Part shown: piece by piece, positions 51,074 through 59,263 of the stretch
How the letters are laid out: the number at the start of each line of letters is the position of its first letter
How positions within the stretch are numbered: position 1 is the first letter of the stretch
Assembly (NCBI GenBank): GCA_965220205.1
Contig: OZ244812.1
Span: 2,666,001 to 2,730,000 of the forward strand
DNA from: G965220205 sp965220205
GTDB lineage: Bacteria > Chloroflexota > Dehalococcoidia > Lucifugimonadales > Australimonadaceae
Length of the DNA: 64,000 bases
Reading direction: 5' to 3'
Notes under the pieces: model-generated
What the model saw: the letters and a program-made list of their open reading frames with translations, nothing else
What the model was told of the DNA's origin: nothing
The model's database searches: none
Translations under genes and position numbers: made by a program

Positions 51074-52336
51074 ATGCTCGACGCCGTCGTAGCCCGGCTC
51101 CAGATATTCGCGGCGCTCCGGTTGCGCGAGTTCCGGTACTACTGGATGGGCTTGACGGTCCAGATCGTCGGCCAGCAGATGTTCATGCTGACGCTGGGGT
51201 GGCTCGCGTTCGATATCAGCGGGTCCGCCTTCGCATTGGGCGTCGTGAACGGCGTCGGCGCCGTCCCTCGGGTGACCCTCGTCCTGTTCGGCGGAGTGCT
51301 TGCCGACCGGATGGACCAGCGCAAACTCATCGTCGGCGCGCAGCTCGTTTCGGGCGTGACGATGGTCGGCCTCGCGATGCTCACTTTGATGGGCGTCGTC
51401 GAGGTGTGGCACCTCGCAGCCGCGTCCTTCGTCGTCGGCGTCGCCCAGGCCGTCGACGAGCCGAGCCGCACCGCGTTCTTCCCGCGATTGCTGCCCGACC
51501 GCTCCCACATCGCGTCGGCTGTGCCGTTGATGTCGCTGGCGTGGTCGAGCACGAGGATCGTGGCCCCGGCCCTCGCCGGGTTCGTCATCGCGGCGGCGGG
51601 CGCGGACACGAGCTTCTTCCTCTCCGCGATCGGCGCCGGCGTGATGGTGATCGCGCTCCAGGTCGTGCGTCCCTACGGCGCCCCGGGCCGAGCGCGCGGC
51701 AACATGGTGAGGAACCTCATCGACGGCATTCGCTACGTGCGCGAGGACGAGGTGTTCTTCAAGATCATCAGCGCCGCGTTCGTCCACTCCACGTTTGCGA
51801 TGGGCTATGTGTTCATGCTTCCCGTGTTCGCCTCCGACGTGCTTGGCGTGGACTCGAAGGGACTCGGCCTGCTCGCGTCCGCGACGGGCGTCGGGTCCGT
51901 GGCGGGGCTCGTGTCGTTCCAGTGGCTGAACGGCCGGGTCAGCCCACGGACCCTCATCGTGTTCGGGCTGACCCTCTTCAGCGTCTGCTGCATCGGTTTC
52001 GCGCAGAGCCCCTGGTTCCTGGTGTCGCTCGCCCTGCTCACGCTTGTGGGCGTCGGCCATGTCTACTACCAGACGTCCGCGCAGGTGGTGCTGCAGACGC
52101 TCGTGGCGGAGGAGCTCCGGGGCCGCGTCATGGCGTTGTACGGGATGCTGTGGAGCCTCATGCTCGTGAGCGGCACGCTGCTCAACATCGTCGCTGACCT
52201 CATCGGACCGCAGCTCGCGCTCACGGGAGGCTGCGTGATCGTTCTCGTGTACGTCTGGTCGTTCGTCGCCTGGAGCCCCGCGATGCGTCAACTGTCGCTG
52301 GCGAAGGCCGGGAGTACGGCGGGCAGCTCGGAGTAG
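51074..52336 (+). CDS. MFS transporter (EntS/MFS_3-like)
   Basis: 420 residues starting with LRLREFRYYWMGLTVQIVGQQMF, characteristic of the MFS_3 branch that includes the enterobactin exporter EntS. Around twelve hydrophobic segments, and the ADRMDQRK loop after TM2. Likely an exporter of a small amphiphilic molecule. The next gene, an ABC exporter, starts about 100 bases later on the same strand. Confidence 0.83.
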   Translation: MLDAVVARLQIFAALRLREFRYYWMGLTVQIVGQQMFMLTLGWLAFDISGSAFALGVVNGVGAVPRVTLVLFGGVLADRMDQRKLIVGAQLVSGVTMVGLAMLTLMGVVEVWHLAAASFVVGVAQAVDEPSRTAFFPRLLPDRSHIASAVPLMSLAWSSTRIVAPALAGFVIAAAGADTSFFLSAIGAGVMVIALQVVRPYGAPGRARGNMVRNLIDGIRYVREDEVFFKIISAAFVHSTFAMGYVFMLPVFASDVLGVDSKGLGLLASATGVGSVAGLVSFQWLNGRVSPRTLIVFGLTLFSVCCIGFAQSPWFLVSLALLTLVGVGHVYYQTSAQVVLQTLVAEELRGRVMALYGMLWSLMLVSGTLLNIVADLIGPQLALTGGCVIVLVYVWSFVAWSPAMRQLSLAKAGSTAGSSE

Positions 52337-52438
52337 AATCTGCGGATAGGGTTTGCCGGCGCGCGATGGCCGGCGGCATTGGACAGAGCAAGGGGGGCGC
52401 CGCGCGGCGTCCGCTCGCCGACGGAAGGATGTGGCGGC

Positions 52439-54265
52439 ATGATGGCAGGAATCTGGCGGGGGCGGCAGCAGGGAAAGCCCACGCGCGTGACGCGAGCGCT
52501 GGTCCTGCGCGCGTGCAGCTACTTCCTCCCCTACTGGCGGGAGGGCATGCTCGTTCTCGTGACGGTGCTGATCATGGCCGTCCTGGCCTTGGCGCCCGCG
52601 CTGCTGATCAAGACGATCGTCGACGTGGCGATTCCCGAGAACCGCTTCATGCTGCTGCTCGTTCTCGCAGGAGGGATGGTCGCGGGGCCTGCGCTCGCGG
52701 GCATCGTGAGCGTGGTCCAGACCCGGTTCAGCGCGCAGATCGCTCAGCGCATCGTGTTCGATCTCCGCACCGGGCTATTCCGTCACCTCCAGGGGCTCTC
52801 CCTCCGCTTCTTCACGGCCGCCAAGACCGGCGAGGTGATGAGCCGGCTCAGCAACGATGTCACCAACATCAACCGCGTTGTCACCGACACCATCACCCAG
52901 AGCGTGATGCAGGCGTTCGTCCTCGTCTCGACCGTCGGCGTGATGTTGTACCTGGAGTGGCGGTTGGCTCTCGCGGCCTTCGTCGTCCTGCCGTTTGCCA
53001 TCGCATCCGCGCGCCGCGTCGGCTACCGGCGGTTCGACCTCCAGAAGGAGGCGCAGTCCAAGCTGGCCGACCTGAACGCCATCATGCAAGAGACGTTGAA
53101 CGTCTCCGGCTTCCTGCTGATGAAGGCCTTCGCGAAGGAGGGCTACGAGCGCATCCGCTTCGACGGCAAGGCAGCCGAGGTCATGGACGTGCAGATACGC
53201 ACGAGCATGTTGGGCCGGTACTTCCGCATGGTGCTCCAGGTCCTCGAGGCGATAGGACCGGCGCTCGTCTACCTGTACGGCGGCTACCTGGTCATGCAGG
53301 GGGACATGTCCATCGGCACCCTGTTCGCCTTCGCCGCCTTGTTCGTGAGGCTCTACCAGCCGATGTCGCAGCTCGCCAACGTCCACGTCGAGATCATGGG
53401 GGCGCTCGCGCTGTTCGAGCGGATCTTCGAGTACCTCGACATCGAGCCGGACGTGGCCGAGTCGCCGAACGCCGTCGCGCTGCGGTCGCCGCCCCGTGGA
53501 CAGATCGCGTTCCGCGAGCTGGGTTTCCAGTACCTGCCAGGGCGGTGGGCGCTGCGCGGCGTATCGTTCACCGCCGAGCCGGGCCAGCTAGTCGCCCTCG
53601 TGGGACCGACCGGCGCCGGCAAGACCACCGCCACCTACCTCATTCCCCGGCTCTACGACGTCACCGAGGGCGCCGTCACGGTCGACGGCGTCGATGTGCG
53701 CGACCTGCGGCTCGACTCGCTGCGCGGGCAGATGGGCCTGGTCACGCAGGAGACGTACCTGTTCAATGCGACGGTGCGCGAAAACCTGCGCTACGCCCGG
53801 GACGCGGCGTCCGACCGCGAGATTCTCGACGCCTGCCGCGTCGCGCGGTTCGACGACGTCGTCGAGCACATGCCCGACGGCCTCGACACGGTCGTCGGCG
53901 AACGCGGGTACCGTCTGTCCGGCGGCGAGAAGCAGCGCCTGGCCATCGCGCGCGTGCTGCTCAAGGACCCGCGCATCCTGGTGCTCGACGAAGCGACGTC
54001 GTCGCTCGACTCGCAGACCGAGGCGCAGATTCAGGAGGCGATGGGCCCGCTCATGGAGGGGCGCACCACCGTCGCAATCGCGCACCGTCTCTCCACGGTG
54101 CTCTCCGCCGACCAGATTCTCGTTCTCGACGAGGGGCGGCTCGCCGAGTCCGGCACGCACGCCGAGCTCATCGAGCGGGACGGCCTCTACTCGACGCTCT
54201 ACGAGATCCAGTTCAAGCCGCAACTGACGGGCAAGGTGGGAGCGGCGGCCCTACACGCTGGCTAG
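52439..54265 (+). CDS. ABC exporter, fused permease-ATPase (MsbA/lipid-multidrug type)
   Basis: 608 residues from ATG 52439 (ATG 52442 also possible; TTG 52379 is an upstream alternative). Six-helix ABC type IV permease, residues ~25-330, with the LRTGLFRHLQGLSLRFF coupling region. ATPase ~365-600: Walker A GPTGAGKTT, Q-loop VTQETYLFN, signature RLSGGEKQR, Walker B ILVLDEATSSLDS, switch His AHRLST. Works as a homodimer or with a partner. Its TAG stop is the left edge of a MITE-like repeat. Confidence 0.92.
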   Translation: MMAGIWRGRQQGKPTRVTRALVLRACSYFLPYWREGMLVLVTVLIMAVLALAPALLIKTIVDVAIPENRFMLLLVLAGGMVAGPALAGIVSVVQTRFSAQIAQRIVFDLRTGLFRHLQGLSLRFFTAAKTGEVMSRLSNDVTNINRVVTDTITQSVMQAFVLVSTVGVMLYLEWRLALAAFVVLPFAIASARRVGYRRFDLQKEAQSKLADLNAIMQETLNVSGFLLMKAFAKEGYERIRFDGKAAEVMDVQIRTSMLGRYFRMVLQVLEAIGPALVYLYGGYLVMQGDMSIGTLFAFAALFVRLYQPMSQLANVHVEIMGALALFERIFEYLDIEPDVAESPNAVALRSPPRGQIAFRELGFQYLPGRWALRGVSFTAEPGQLVALVGPTGAGKTTATYLIPRLYDVTEGAVTVDGVDVRDLRLDSLRGQMGLVTQETYLFNATVRENLRYARDAASDREILDACRVARFDDVVEHMPDGLDTVVGERGYRLSGGEKQRLAIARVLLKDPRILVLDEATSSLDSQTEAQIQEAMGPLMEGRTTVAIAHRLSTVLSADQILVLDEGRLAESGTHAELIERDGLYSTLYEIQFKPQLTGKVGAAALHAG

Positions 54266-54419
54266 GGAATCTCTGAATAACTCCGTCCCAATCCGTTCGC
54301 CCTGAGCACGTCGAAGCCTGTCCTGAGCCTGTCGAAGGGGGTCCCACGAACGGATTGAGGGGGCTCCCAGTCTCCCCCTTCGCTATCCTGAGGGCATCAG
54401 CGACTTGTTCAGAGGTTCC
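54265..54419. repeat. MITE-like element (family C), copy 2
   Basis: About 155 bases beginning inside the ABC-exporter stop codon (CTAGGGAATCTCTG) and ending GTTCAGAGGTTCC. Terminal inverted repeats are imperfect. The internal CAATCCGTTCG/CGAACGGATTG pair brackets CCTGAGCACGTCGAAG-type sequence. Nearly the reverse complement of 27330-27463, with an extra 20-odd bases from a doubled CTGTCCTGAGCCTGTCGAAG unit. Confidence 0.75.
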
Positions 54420-54513
54420 AAGCCTTCCCGGCCGGGGGCGAGACTAAGGGCTAGACTTGACGCTGCGGGCCGCGCCGACGATAGTCGTGCCACATTGAAT
54501 GGAGGGACAGCCG

Positions 54514-54852
54514 ATGCAGGACCCCTATGTGAAACTCACGCTGATGTTCGAGCGCGAGGGGAACAAGTGGGTCGCGACCTGCTTGGAGCTAGGCACAAGC
54601 GCCTACGGGAGAACACTGGAGCGCGTTGAGGAGAGCATACGCCAGCTCGTCATCGAGCACCTGGACCTGTTGGAAGACGCGCAAGAGCGGCAGCGGTTCT
54701 TCGCGGAACATGGCATCGTCCTCCATTCCCATGCCGACTCGCCGCCGCTCGAATTCCGCATCCCAGTCCCCGCTGGGCGCGAATCCGGCGACGTCCAACA
54801 CCAGTTCTACCAGCCCTGCATCTTCCCGATGCCCACCGTCGCCGTCGGTTAA
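54514..54852 (+). CDS. hicB: HicB-like antitoxin
   Basis: 112 residues from ATG 54514, preceded by GGAGG. VKLTLMFEREGNKWVATCLE and LGTSAYGRTLERVEESIRQLVIEHL follow the HicB partial RNase-H pattern, with helices that dimerise. A long C-terminal tail (residues 75-112) has no DNA-binding motif. A frameshifted HicA-like frame follows 9 bases later. Confidence 0.72.
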   Translation: MQDPYVKLTLMFEREGNKWVATCLELGTSAYGRTLERVEESIRQLVIEHLDLLEDAQERQRFFAEHGIVLHSHADSPPLEFRIPVPAGRESGDVQHQFYQPCIFPMPTVAVG

Positions 54853-54861
54853 AGCCTCCGC

Positions 54862-55093
54862 ATGCAGATAGCAGGCAGGCGGCTCATCCAGCTCCTCACT
54901 TTCCGATGGTTGGGTAATCGTAAGGAGCAGTAAGCATGGGGTGTGGTTGCGGAAGAATCTCGATGACAGGGTGCGGTTCACCACGGTTAAGAACACGCGG
55001 GAGATTATCCCTCAATCGACACTAAAGCAGATACTCGGCCCGAAGCAGACGGGACTCGGGGCGCAATGGCTGCAAGCCAAGCTGCCTAGATAG
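54862..55093 (+). pseudogene. hicA: HicA-like toxin with a frameshift
   Basis: ATG 54862 reads MQIAGRRLIQLLT and then, after one extra base in the run CACTTTCCG (about 54897-54903), continues in the next frame as DGWVIVRSSKHGVWLRK ... REIIPQSTLKQIL, ending at TAG 55091-55093. Joined, the two frames give a HicA fold with the catalytic His in SKHGVW. As it stands the first frame stops at codon 24. It is either an inactivated toxin or a sequencing/assembly error in a T-run. Confidence 0.72.
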
Positions 55094-55181
55094 CGGTCGT
55101 TAGTTGTCGCGGTCCTCGATTCTCTGAAGTTTTGGGGAGGGGGGTTTCGAGTAGACGTTCTCGACTACTCTCGGGGCGCCG

Positions 55182-55308
55182 GGTAACTGTTCAGAGTTGG
55201 TGAGACCCGCCTCGACCAGGGGCGCCGCCCATAGCACGCTTGACCTCTGACCGGGTCGTTATCCACGCTCTCCGCAGGCATTCGCCTCATCAACCCTGAA
55301 CAGTTGCC
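55182..55308. repeat. MITE-like element (family D), copy 1
   Basis: Terminal inverted repeats GTAACTGTTCAGAGTTGGTG and CATCAACCCTGAACAGTTGC bound about 125 bases. Copy 2 lies 435 bases downstream in direct orientation, with scattered differences. A right-end fragment occurs at about 27312-27330 beside a family C element. Confidence 0.7.
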
Positions 55309-55616
55309 CACGACACTTGCCCCTTACCCCAACCCTCCCCCTCCGGTATGCTCACCGCACGCTCCTCCGTGGCCGTCCGCTCCGAACCCTCTACCGTGTC
55401 CTATAACTCACCCGCCGCCCATAGAGAGAGCCATGCCGAAGAGTGTGTTTGCGCGTTTCGCACGCATCCTTAATCGCAGGAAGCAGGCCGTGGCCTGCTA
55501 AACAGCCCCGATTAAGAAGCCGAAGGTACCCCACCGGCGACACAAGAACCAAACATTTACGAGTACAAATCCCCATCAAGAAGCCGAAGTACCCCCGAAA
55601 ACACCCGCCCTGCCGC

Positions 55617-55740
55617 TGACTGTTCAAACTTCTTGAGACCCGTCTCGCCCTAAGGTGTCGCCGATAGCACGGTGTATCCCTGACTAGGTCGTCATCCACC
55701 CTCTCCGTAGGCATTTGCCTCCTCAACTCTGAAAGTTACG
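55617..55740. repeat. MITE-like element (family D), copy 2
   Basis: Same order of blocks as 55182-55308 (GAGACCCGYCTCG, ATAGCACG, GTCRTCCAC, CTCTCCGYAGGCATT). The terminal repeats are more degraded (GACTGTTCAAACTTCTTG; CAACTCTGAAAGTTAC), so this is the older or less constrained copy. Confidence 0.65.
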
Positions 55741-55755
55741 GCGCCGGGGCGAGCG

Positions 55756-55784
55756 TTGACACCGCGCGGGCGCTGTGCTACGCA
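55756..55784 (+). promoter_or_regulatory. Amidohydrolase promoter
   Basis: TTGACA (55756-55761), 17-base spacer, TACGCA (55779-55784), 42 bases before the start codon. Same -35 and spacing as the bicupin promoter. Confidence 0.5.
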
Positions 55785-55825
55785 ACGCGTCGCAGTTGGC
55801 GCGCAGGACGAAGGGAGAGCAGGCC

Positions 55826-56857
55826 ATGGCAATCATCGACGCAGACGCGCACGTGATCGAGACCGACCACACCTGGGACTACATGCGGAGCGAGGACCAG
55901 GCGTTCCGGCCGCTGATCGTGGAGACGGTCAACAAGGAGGGGCCTCGCCGAGCGTTCTGGATCATCGGCGACCGCGCGGGCGGCCGCTCGTTCGCCAAGA
56001 ACACGAACTCCGGCACCGGCACGAGCGACGAGTCCCGCGAGCTGACCGACGTGCAGGCGCGGCTCGCGCACATGGACGAGCTGGGCGTGGACATCCAGGT
56101 GCTCTACCCGACGCTGTTCCTCAGGCCGCTGAGCCCGCGCCCCGAGGTCGACTACGCGCTGAGCCGGAGCTACAACCGATGGATGGCGGATATCTGGAGC
56201 GAGGGCGGCGGACGCCTGCGGTGGCCGGTCATCGCCCCCGTCCACAGCATGGACAAGGCGATCGAGGAGGTCCATTTTGGGAAGGAGCACGGCGCTTGCG
56301 GCGTCTTCCTGCGCGCCGGCGAGGCGGGTTTGAGCCTCGCCGACCCCTACTTCTACCCCCTCTACGAGGAGGCCAGCGCGCTCGACCTGCCGATCTGCAT
56401 TCACGCCTCCATAGGCAACTTCGGGATATGGGACCAGCAGGAGTCCGGGCTGCACTTCAAGCTGCCGCCCATCAGCGTGTTCCACACTCTGCTCATGCGC
56501 GGCGTCCCCGACCGGTTCCCCGACCTGCGCTGGGGTTTCGTCGAGATCAGCTCGCAGTGGGTGCCCTACGCGATGAACGACCTGTCGATCCGCTTCGGGA
56601 ACTCAGGCCGCGAGTTCGCCGGTCGCGACCTCCTCAAGGACAACCGCATCTACGTCGCTTGCCAAACGACCGACGACCTCGACTATGTGCTCGAGCAGGC
56701 CGGCGACGACAACATCATGATTGGCACCGACTACGGCCATAACGACACATCGTCGGAGATACTGGCGATGCGGAAGCTGCGCGAGGACGGCAAGATCAGC
56801 CCGGAGGCCGCGGCCAAGATACTCGACGACAACCCACGCCGCCTCTATGCGCTCTAG
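55826..56857 (+). CDS. Amidohydrolase family 2 protein
   Basis: 343 residues from ATG 55826. DADAHVIET replaces the usual HxH with DxH at the first metal site (D6/H8 region), the barrel His is in ICIHAS, and the late Asp is in GTDYGHND. The DxDxH form is common in the ACMSD-like branch that acts on aromatic-derived acids. Longer than the amidohydrolase at 679 and not closely similar. The stop codon is the left edge of a 144-base repeat. Confidence 0.85.
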   Translation: MAIIDADAHVIETDHTWDYMRSEDQAFRPLIVETVNKEGPRRAFWIIGDRAGGRSFAKNTNSGTGTSDESRELTDVQARLAHMDELGVDIQVLYPTLFLRPLSPRPEVDYALSRSYNRWMADIWSEGGGRLRWPVIAPVHSMDKAIEEVHFGKEHGACGVFLRAGEAGLSLADPYFYPLYEEASALDLPICIHASIGNFGIWDQQESGLHFKLPPISVFHTLLMRGVPDRFPDLRWGFVEISSQWVPYAMNDLSIRFGNSGREFAGRDLLKDNRIYVACQTTDDLDYVLEQAGDDNIMIGTDYGHNDTSSEILAMRKLREDGKISPEAAAKILDDNPRRLYAL

Positions 56858-56999
56858 GCCAGCGCCTTGGCCTGGGGCTGCCGCTCTGCGGCGGCGAGGC
56901 CTTTCAGATGCTGCCGCTCACGACCGGTGAGCCTTGGACACAGGCGTGGGGCGGACGGGTGGGCGGCGGTTGCGTGAGAAATGCGGGGCTACGGGGCCT
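56856..56999. repeat. Direct repeat (family G), left copy flanking the protease gene
   Basis: Starts GGCCAGCGCCTTGGCC and ends GCTACGGGGCCT. Co-linear with 59122-59263 over its full length with scattered differences and a few small gaps. The minus strand keeps a frame encoding RERQxLKG..AAERQ..AKALA in both copies. Confidence 0.7.
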
Positions 57000-57005
57000 C
57001 GTGAG

Positions 57006-59093
57006 TCAGTCCAAAGGCCACACCAGAAAATCGTACCCCGTGCTACGCCCAGGTATCACATTGCCGATGTAGAAGCCTGTGCCAACCCCTATATCGCCGC
57101 TGCTTGGGCCGCGGCTTATGTCCAGTTCCTTGATGAACGCGCCATTCACGTAGAGCAATGCCGTGTCTCCGACGCCTATGAGCAAGAACCGGTTCGTTCC
57201 ACCGGCCACGGTATTCAGCGATACGCTGCCTGATTCGCGATGGGTGGGCGTCGTGCTGCCCTCCCGGACGTAGTACTCCCATATTCCGTTGCTGCTGAGG
57301 GTTACCGCGTGGAACGTGTCCCGGACGCCAGGTTCGTCCCGAAACGCGATCCCGTAGTCCCACGTTCCGACGTTTCGGCCATATGGATTGGTGAACGTCG
57401 CGTGAACGGAGAAGTCGGCTACGTCTAAGTCGAGGTAGGACACTTCGATGAGACCATCGTCTAGGTGCTCGAGTTCTCCCACATCGCTAAGATACTTCAG
57501 CTCGCGAACGGTAAAACTGCGAAAGGGGACCGTCTTGGTGGTCATGTCGTTGCTGCGGAAGTACCCGCTGATGGCGGCAACGTCGCCTGTCCAATCGTCC
57601 TTGCTGAGATCGAGCTCCGCAACGAACTCCCCATTGAGGAAGAACCAGCCATCGCCCAGGTCCACGATGCGGAGCTCGTTGGCGTTCAAGTCTCCGCTCA
57701 GGAAGGACGACGCCCGCCCGCTGTCTAGTAGCTGGTCGCTATCGCCGGTTCCTTGCTCCCTGACGTAGTGATACCAATAGCCGGTTTCGTCAATCACAAC
57801 CACATGGAATCGGTTCGGCCCGTAGCGGAAGAGAAACCCATAGTCCCACTCCGCGCTAGACGGGTTCTCGAACGTAGCCACGGCGTTGAAATCGTTCACA
57901 TCGATGCGAGCACGATAAGTCGCGATTAAGCCGTCGGGCTCGTCCAACAGCACGCCGTCCACCGGCCCGAAGCCGGACGCGGGCATGGGGGTGGGAGTGG
58001 GCGTAACGCTCAACTTCGAGCCGGCCATCATGGCGGGGAGCGATTCCCGCACCGTCCGCGCCCAGACGGCAAACCCGAACCCCTCTATCGAGAATCCTGC
58101 CCCGGCGTCTCGAACGACCGATGTGTTGATGCCGACAATCTCGCCGGCCAACGTGAAAAGCGGGCCGCCGCTGTTGCCGGGGTTGATGGCCGCGTCCGTC
58201 TGGACCATCCATCGCCCCGCCTCCTGATCGAACCAGGAGCCGGACACGATGCCCCTCGTAACCGTCGCGCGGCCTACCCACAGCGGATACCCCATCGTGA
58301 ACACCGTGCTGCCGTCCGCCAGCTCAGTCTCGCTGCTCAACGGCGACGCGCGAAAACCGGCCGAGCAACAGATGCTCAGGACCGCGAGGTCCTTGCTCGC
58401 GTCGAAGCCAAGGACCGCAGCGGGGTAGCGGTTAGCGTCGTTCACTAAAACTTCGACATTCCCGCCGCCATCGATAACGTGGTGATTGGTGACGATCAGG
58501 GCGCGTCCGTTGCTCTCCACTTCCACGATAACGCCTGAGCCAGTGCTGGAGATGGTCGACACCCTGACGACGCTCGATCGCACGCTCTCGACAATCGACG
58601 CCAGGTCAGGCGTTGGCACAGTCGTGGGCGTTGGCGTCAAGGTGGGTGTCGGCGTGGGCGTGAGCGTGGGCGTTGGCGTTGGTGTGGGCGTGAGCGTGGG
58701 CGTCGGCGTATGAGTGGGGGTTGGCGTCGGTGGAAGCGGCGTCGGCGTCGGAGTCGCCGTGGGCGTCGGGGTTATCGGCGTTGGCGTGGGGACTGGCGTT
58801 GGGGTTGGCGCTTGGGCCGCGATTGTTGCCGCGACGGACGCGTCGATGGCGGCGCGAGAGCCTGCCTCCGCCGTAGCGGTGGCCGCAAGGGCAGCGGTCA
58901 CCCTGTCCACTGCCGCCTGCTCTGCGGTCGCCGTCGCCTCCATGGCTGCGCCGACCGTAGCCTCGATATCAGGCGTGGGAGGAGCCTCCTGCGAACATGC
59001 CGCGAAGGCCAGTGCGGAAAGCAACAGGGCGAGCGTCGCTACATGCGCCGGACGGCGGACGCGCGCAGCGTCGAGAGAGGCGCTCGTGGGCAT
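57006..59093 (-). CDS. HtrA-like S1C serine protease lipoprotein with two C-terminal beta domains
   Basis: 695 residues. Lipobox LAFAAC (Cys33), Ala-rich helical segment (~40-92), Thr/Pro-repeat wall spacer (~95-165), trypsin-like S1C domain (~170-365) with His in TNHHVID, Asp in ASKDLAVL and Ser in NPGNSGGPL. No PDZ domain follows. Instead there are two related domains (~390-530 and ~545-695) of concanavalin/DUF1080-like beta type (FSVHATFTNP ... DYGIAFRDEP; FNAVATFENP ... DYGFLFRYGP), which may bind glycans or denatured surface proteins. An exposed surface protease. Flanked on both sides by direct repeats. Confidence 0.87.
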   Translation of the reverse strand: MPTSASLDAARVRRPAHVATLALLLSALAFAACSQEAPPTPDIEATVGAAMEATATAEQAAVDRVTAALAATATAEAGSRAAIDASVAATIAAQAPTPTPVPTPTPITPTPTATPTPTPLPPTPTPTHTPTPTLTPTPTPTPTLTPTPTPTLTPTPTTVPTPDLASIVESVRSSVVRVSTISSTGSGVIVEVESNGRALIVTNHHVIDGGGNVEVLVNDANRYPAAVLGFDASKDLAVLSICCSAGFRASPLSSETELADGSTVFTMGYPLWVGRATVTRGIVSGSWFDQEAGRWMVQTDAAINPGNSGGPLFTLAGEIVGINTSVVRDAGAGFSIEGFGFAVWARTVRESLPAMMAGSKLSVTPTPTPMPASGFGPVDGVLLDEPDGLIATYRARIDVNDFNAVATFENPSSAEWDYGFLFRYGPNRFHVVVIDETGYWYHYVREQGTGDSDQLLDSGRASSFLSGDLNANELRIVDLGDGWFFLNGEFVAELDLSKDDWTGDVAAISGYFRSNDMTTKTVPFRSFTVRELKYLSDVGELEHLDDGLIEVSYLDLDVADFSVHATFTNPYGRNVGTWDYGIAFRDEPGVRDTFHAVTLSSNGIWEYYVREGSTTPTHRESGSVSLNTVAGGTNRFLLIGVGDTALLYVNGAFIKELDISRGPSSGDIGVGTGFYIGNVIPGRSTGYDFLVWPLD

Positions 59094-59105
59094 GACTCAT
59101 TATTA

Positions 59106-59198
59106 CTACCAACTTCCCTTAGAGGCCAGCGCCTTGGCCTTGTGCTGCCGCTCCGCGGCGATAGGGCCTTTCAGATACTGCCGCTCACGATAGGTCAT
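59106..59198 (-). CDS. Candidate 30-residue small protein within repeat G
   Basis: ATG 59198 to TAG 59106, highly basic (MTYRERQYLKGPIAAERQ, then HKAKALASKGSW). Ends 12 bases before the protease start codon. The frame, but not the ATG, persists in the left repeat copy (about 56857-56930). No ribosome site is evident. Listed because both copies keep the same amino-acid pattern despite nucleotide changes; it may be a remnant of a longer gene. Confidence 0.3.
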   Translation of the reverse strand: MTYRERQYLKGPIAAERQHKAKALASKGSW

Positions 59199-59263
59199 AC
59201 TCGGGGCGGATAGGTGGGTGTGCAGTGCGGCGGTTGCGCGAGAAATGCGTGGCTACGGGGCCT
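59122..59263. repeat. Direct repeat (family G), right copy
   Basis: Counterpart of 56856-56999; its right end overlaps the stop codon of the small ATPase gene. Together the copies tightly frame the protease gene, as expected for a cassette duplicated or inserted by recombination. Confidence 0.7.

Larger units (their letters stand above)
55094..55825. other. Repeat-rich intergenic region
   Basis: About 730 bases. Holds a hairpin (GAGTAG/CTACTC near 55150-55171), two direct copies of repeat family D (55182-55308 and 55617-55740) and between them a pair of direct repeats AAGAAGCCGAAGGTACCCC/AAGAAGCCGAAGTACCCC (near 55514 and 55578). A 22-codon frame at 55433-55501 exists but has no supporting evidence. 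Confidence 0.55.

Noticed and set aside
55433..55501. 22-codon frame (MPKSVFARFARIL...) between family D repeats
   Set aside because: Too short to support; no ribosome site and no second copy to test conservation.
58610..58815. Short periodic repeats resembling a CRISPR or satellite array
   Set aside because: The GGCGTTGGCGT-like periodicity is the minus-strand coding of a Thr/Pro-repeat linker in the protease lipoprotein; units are 6-12 bases and there are no spacers.
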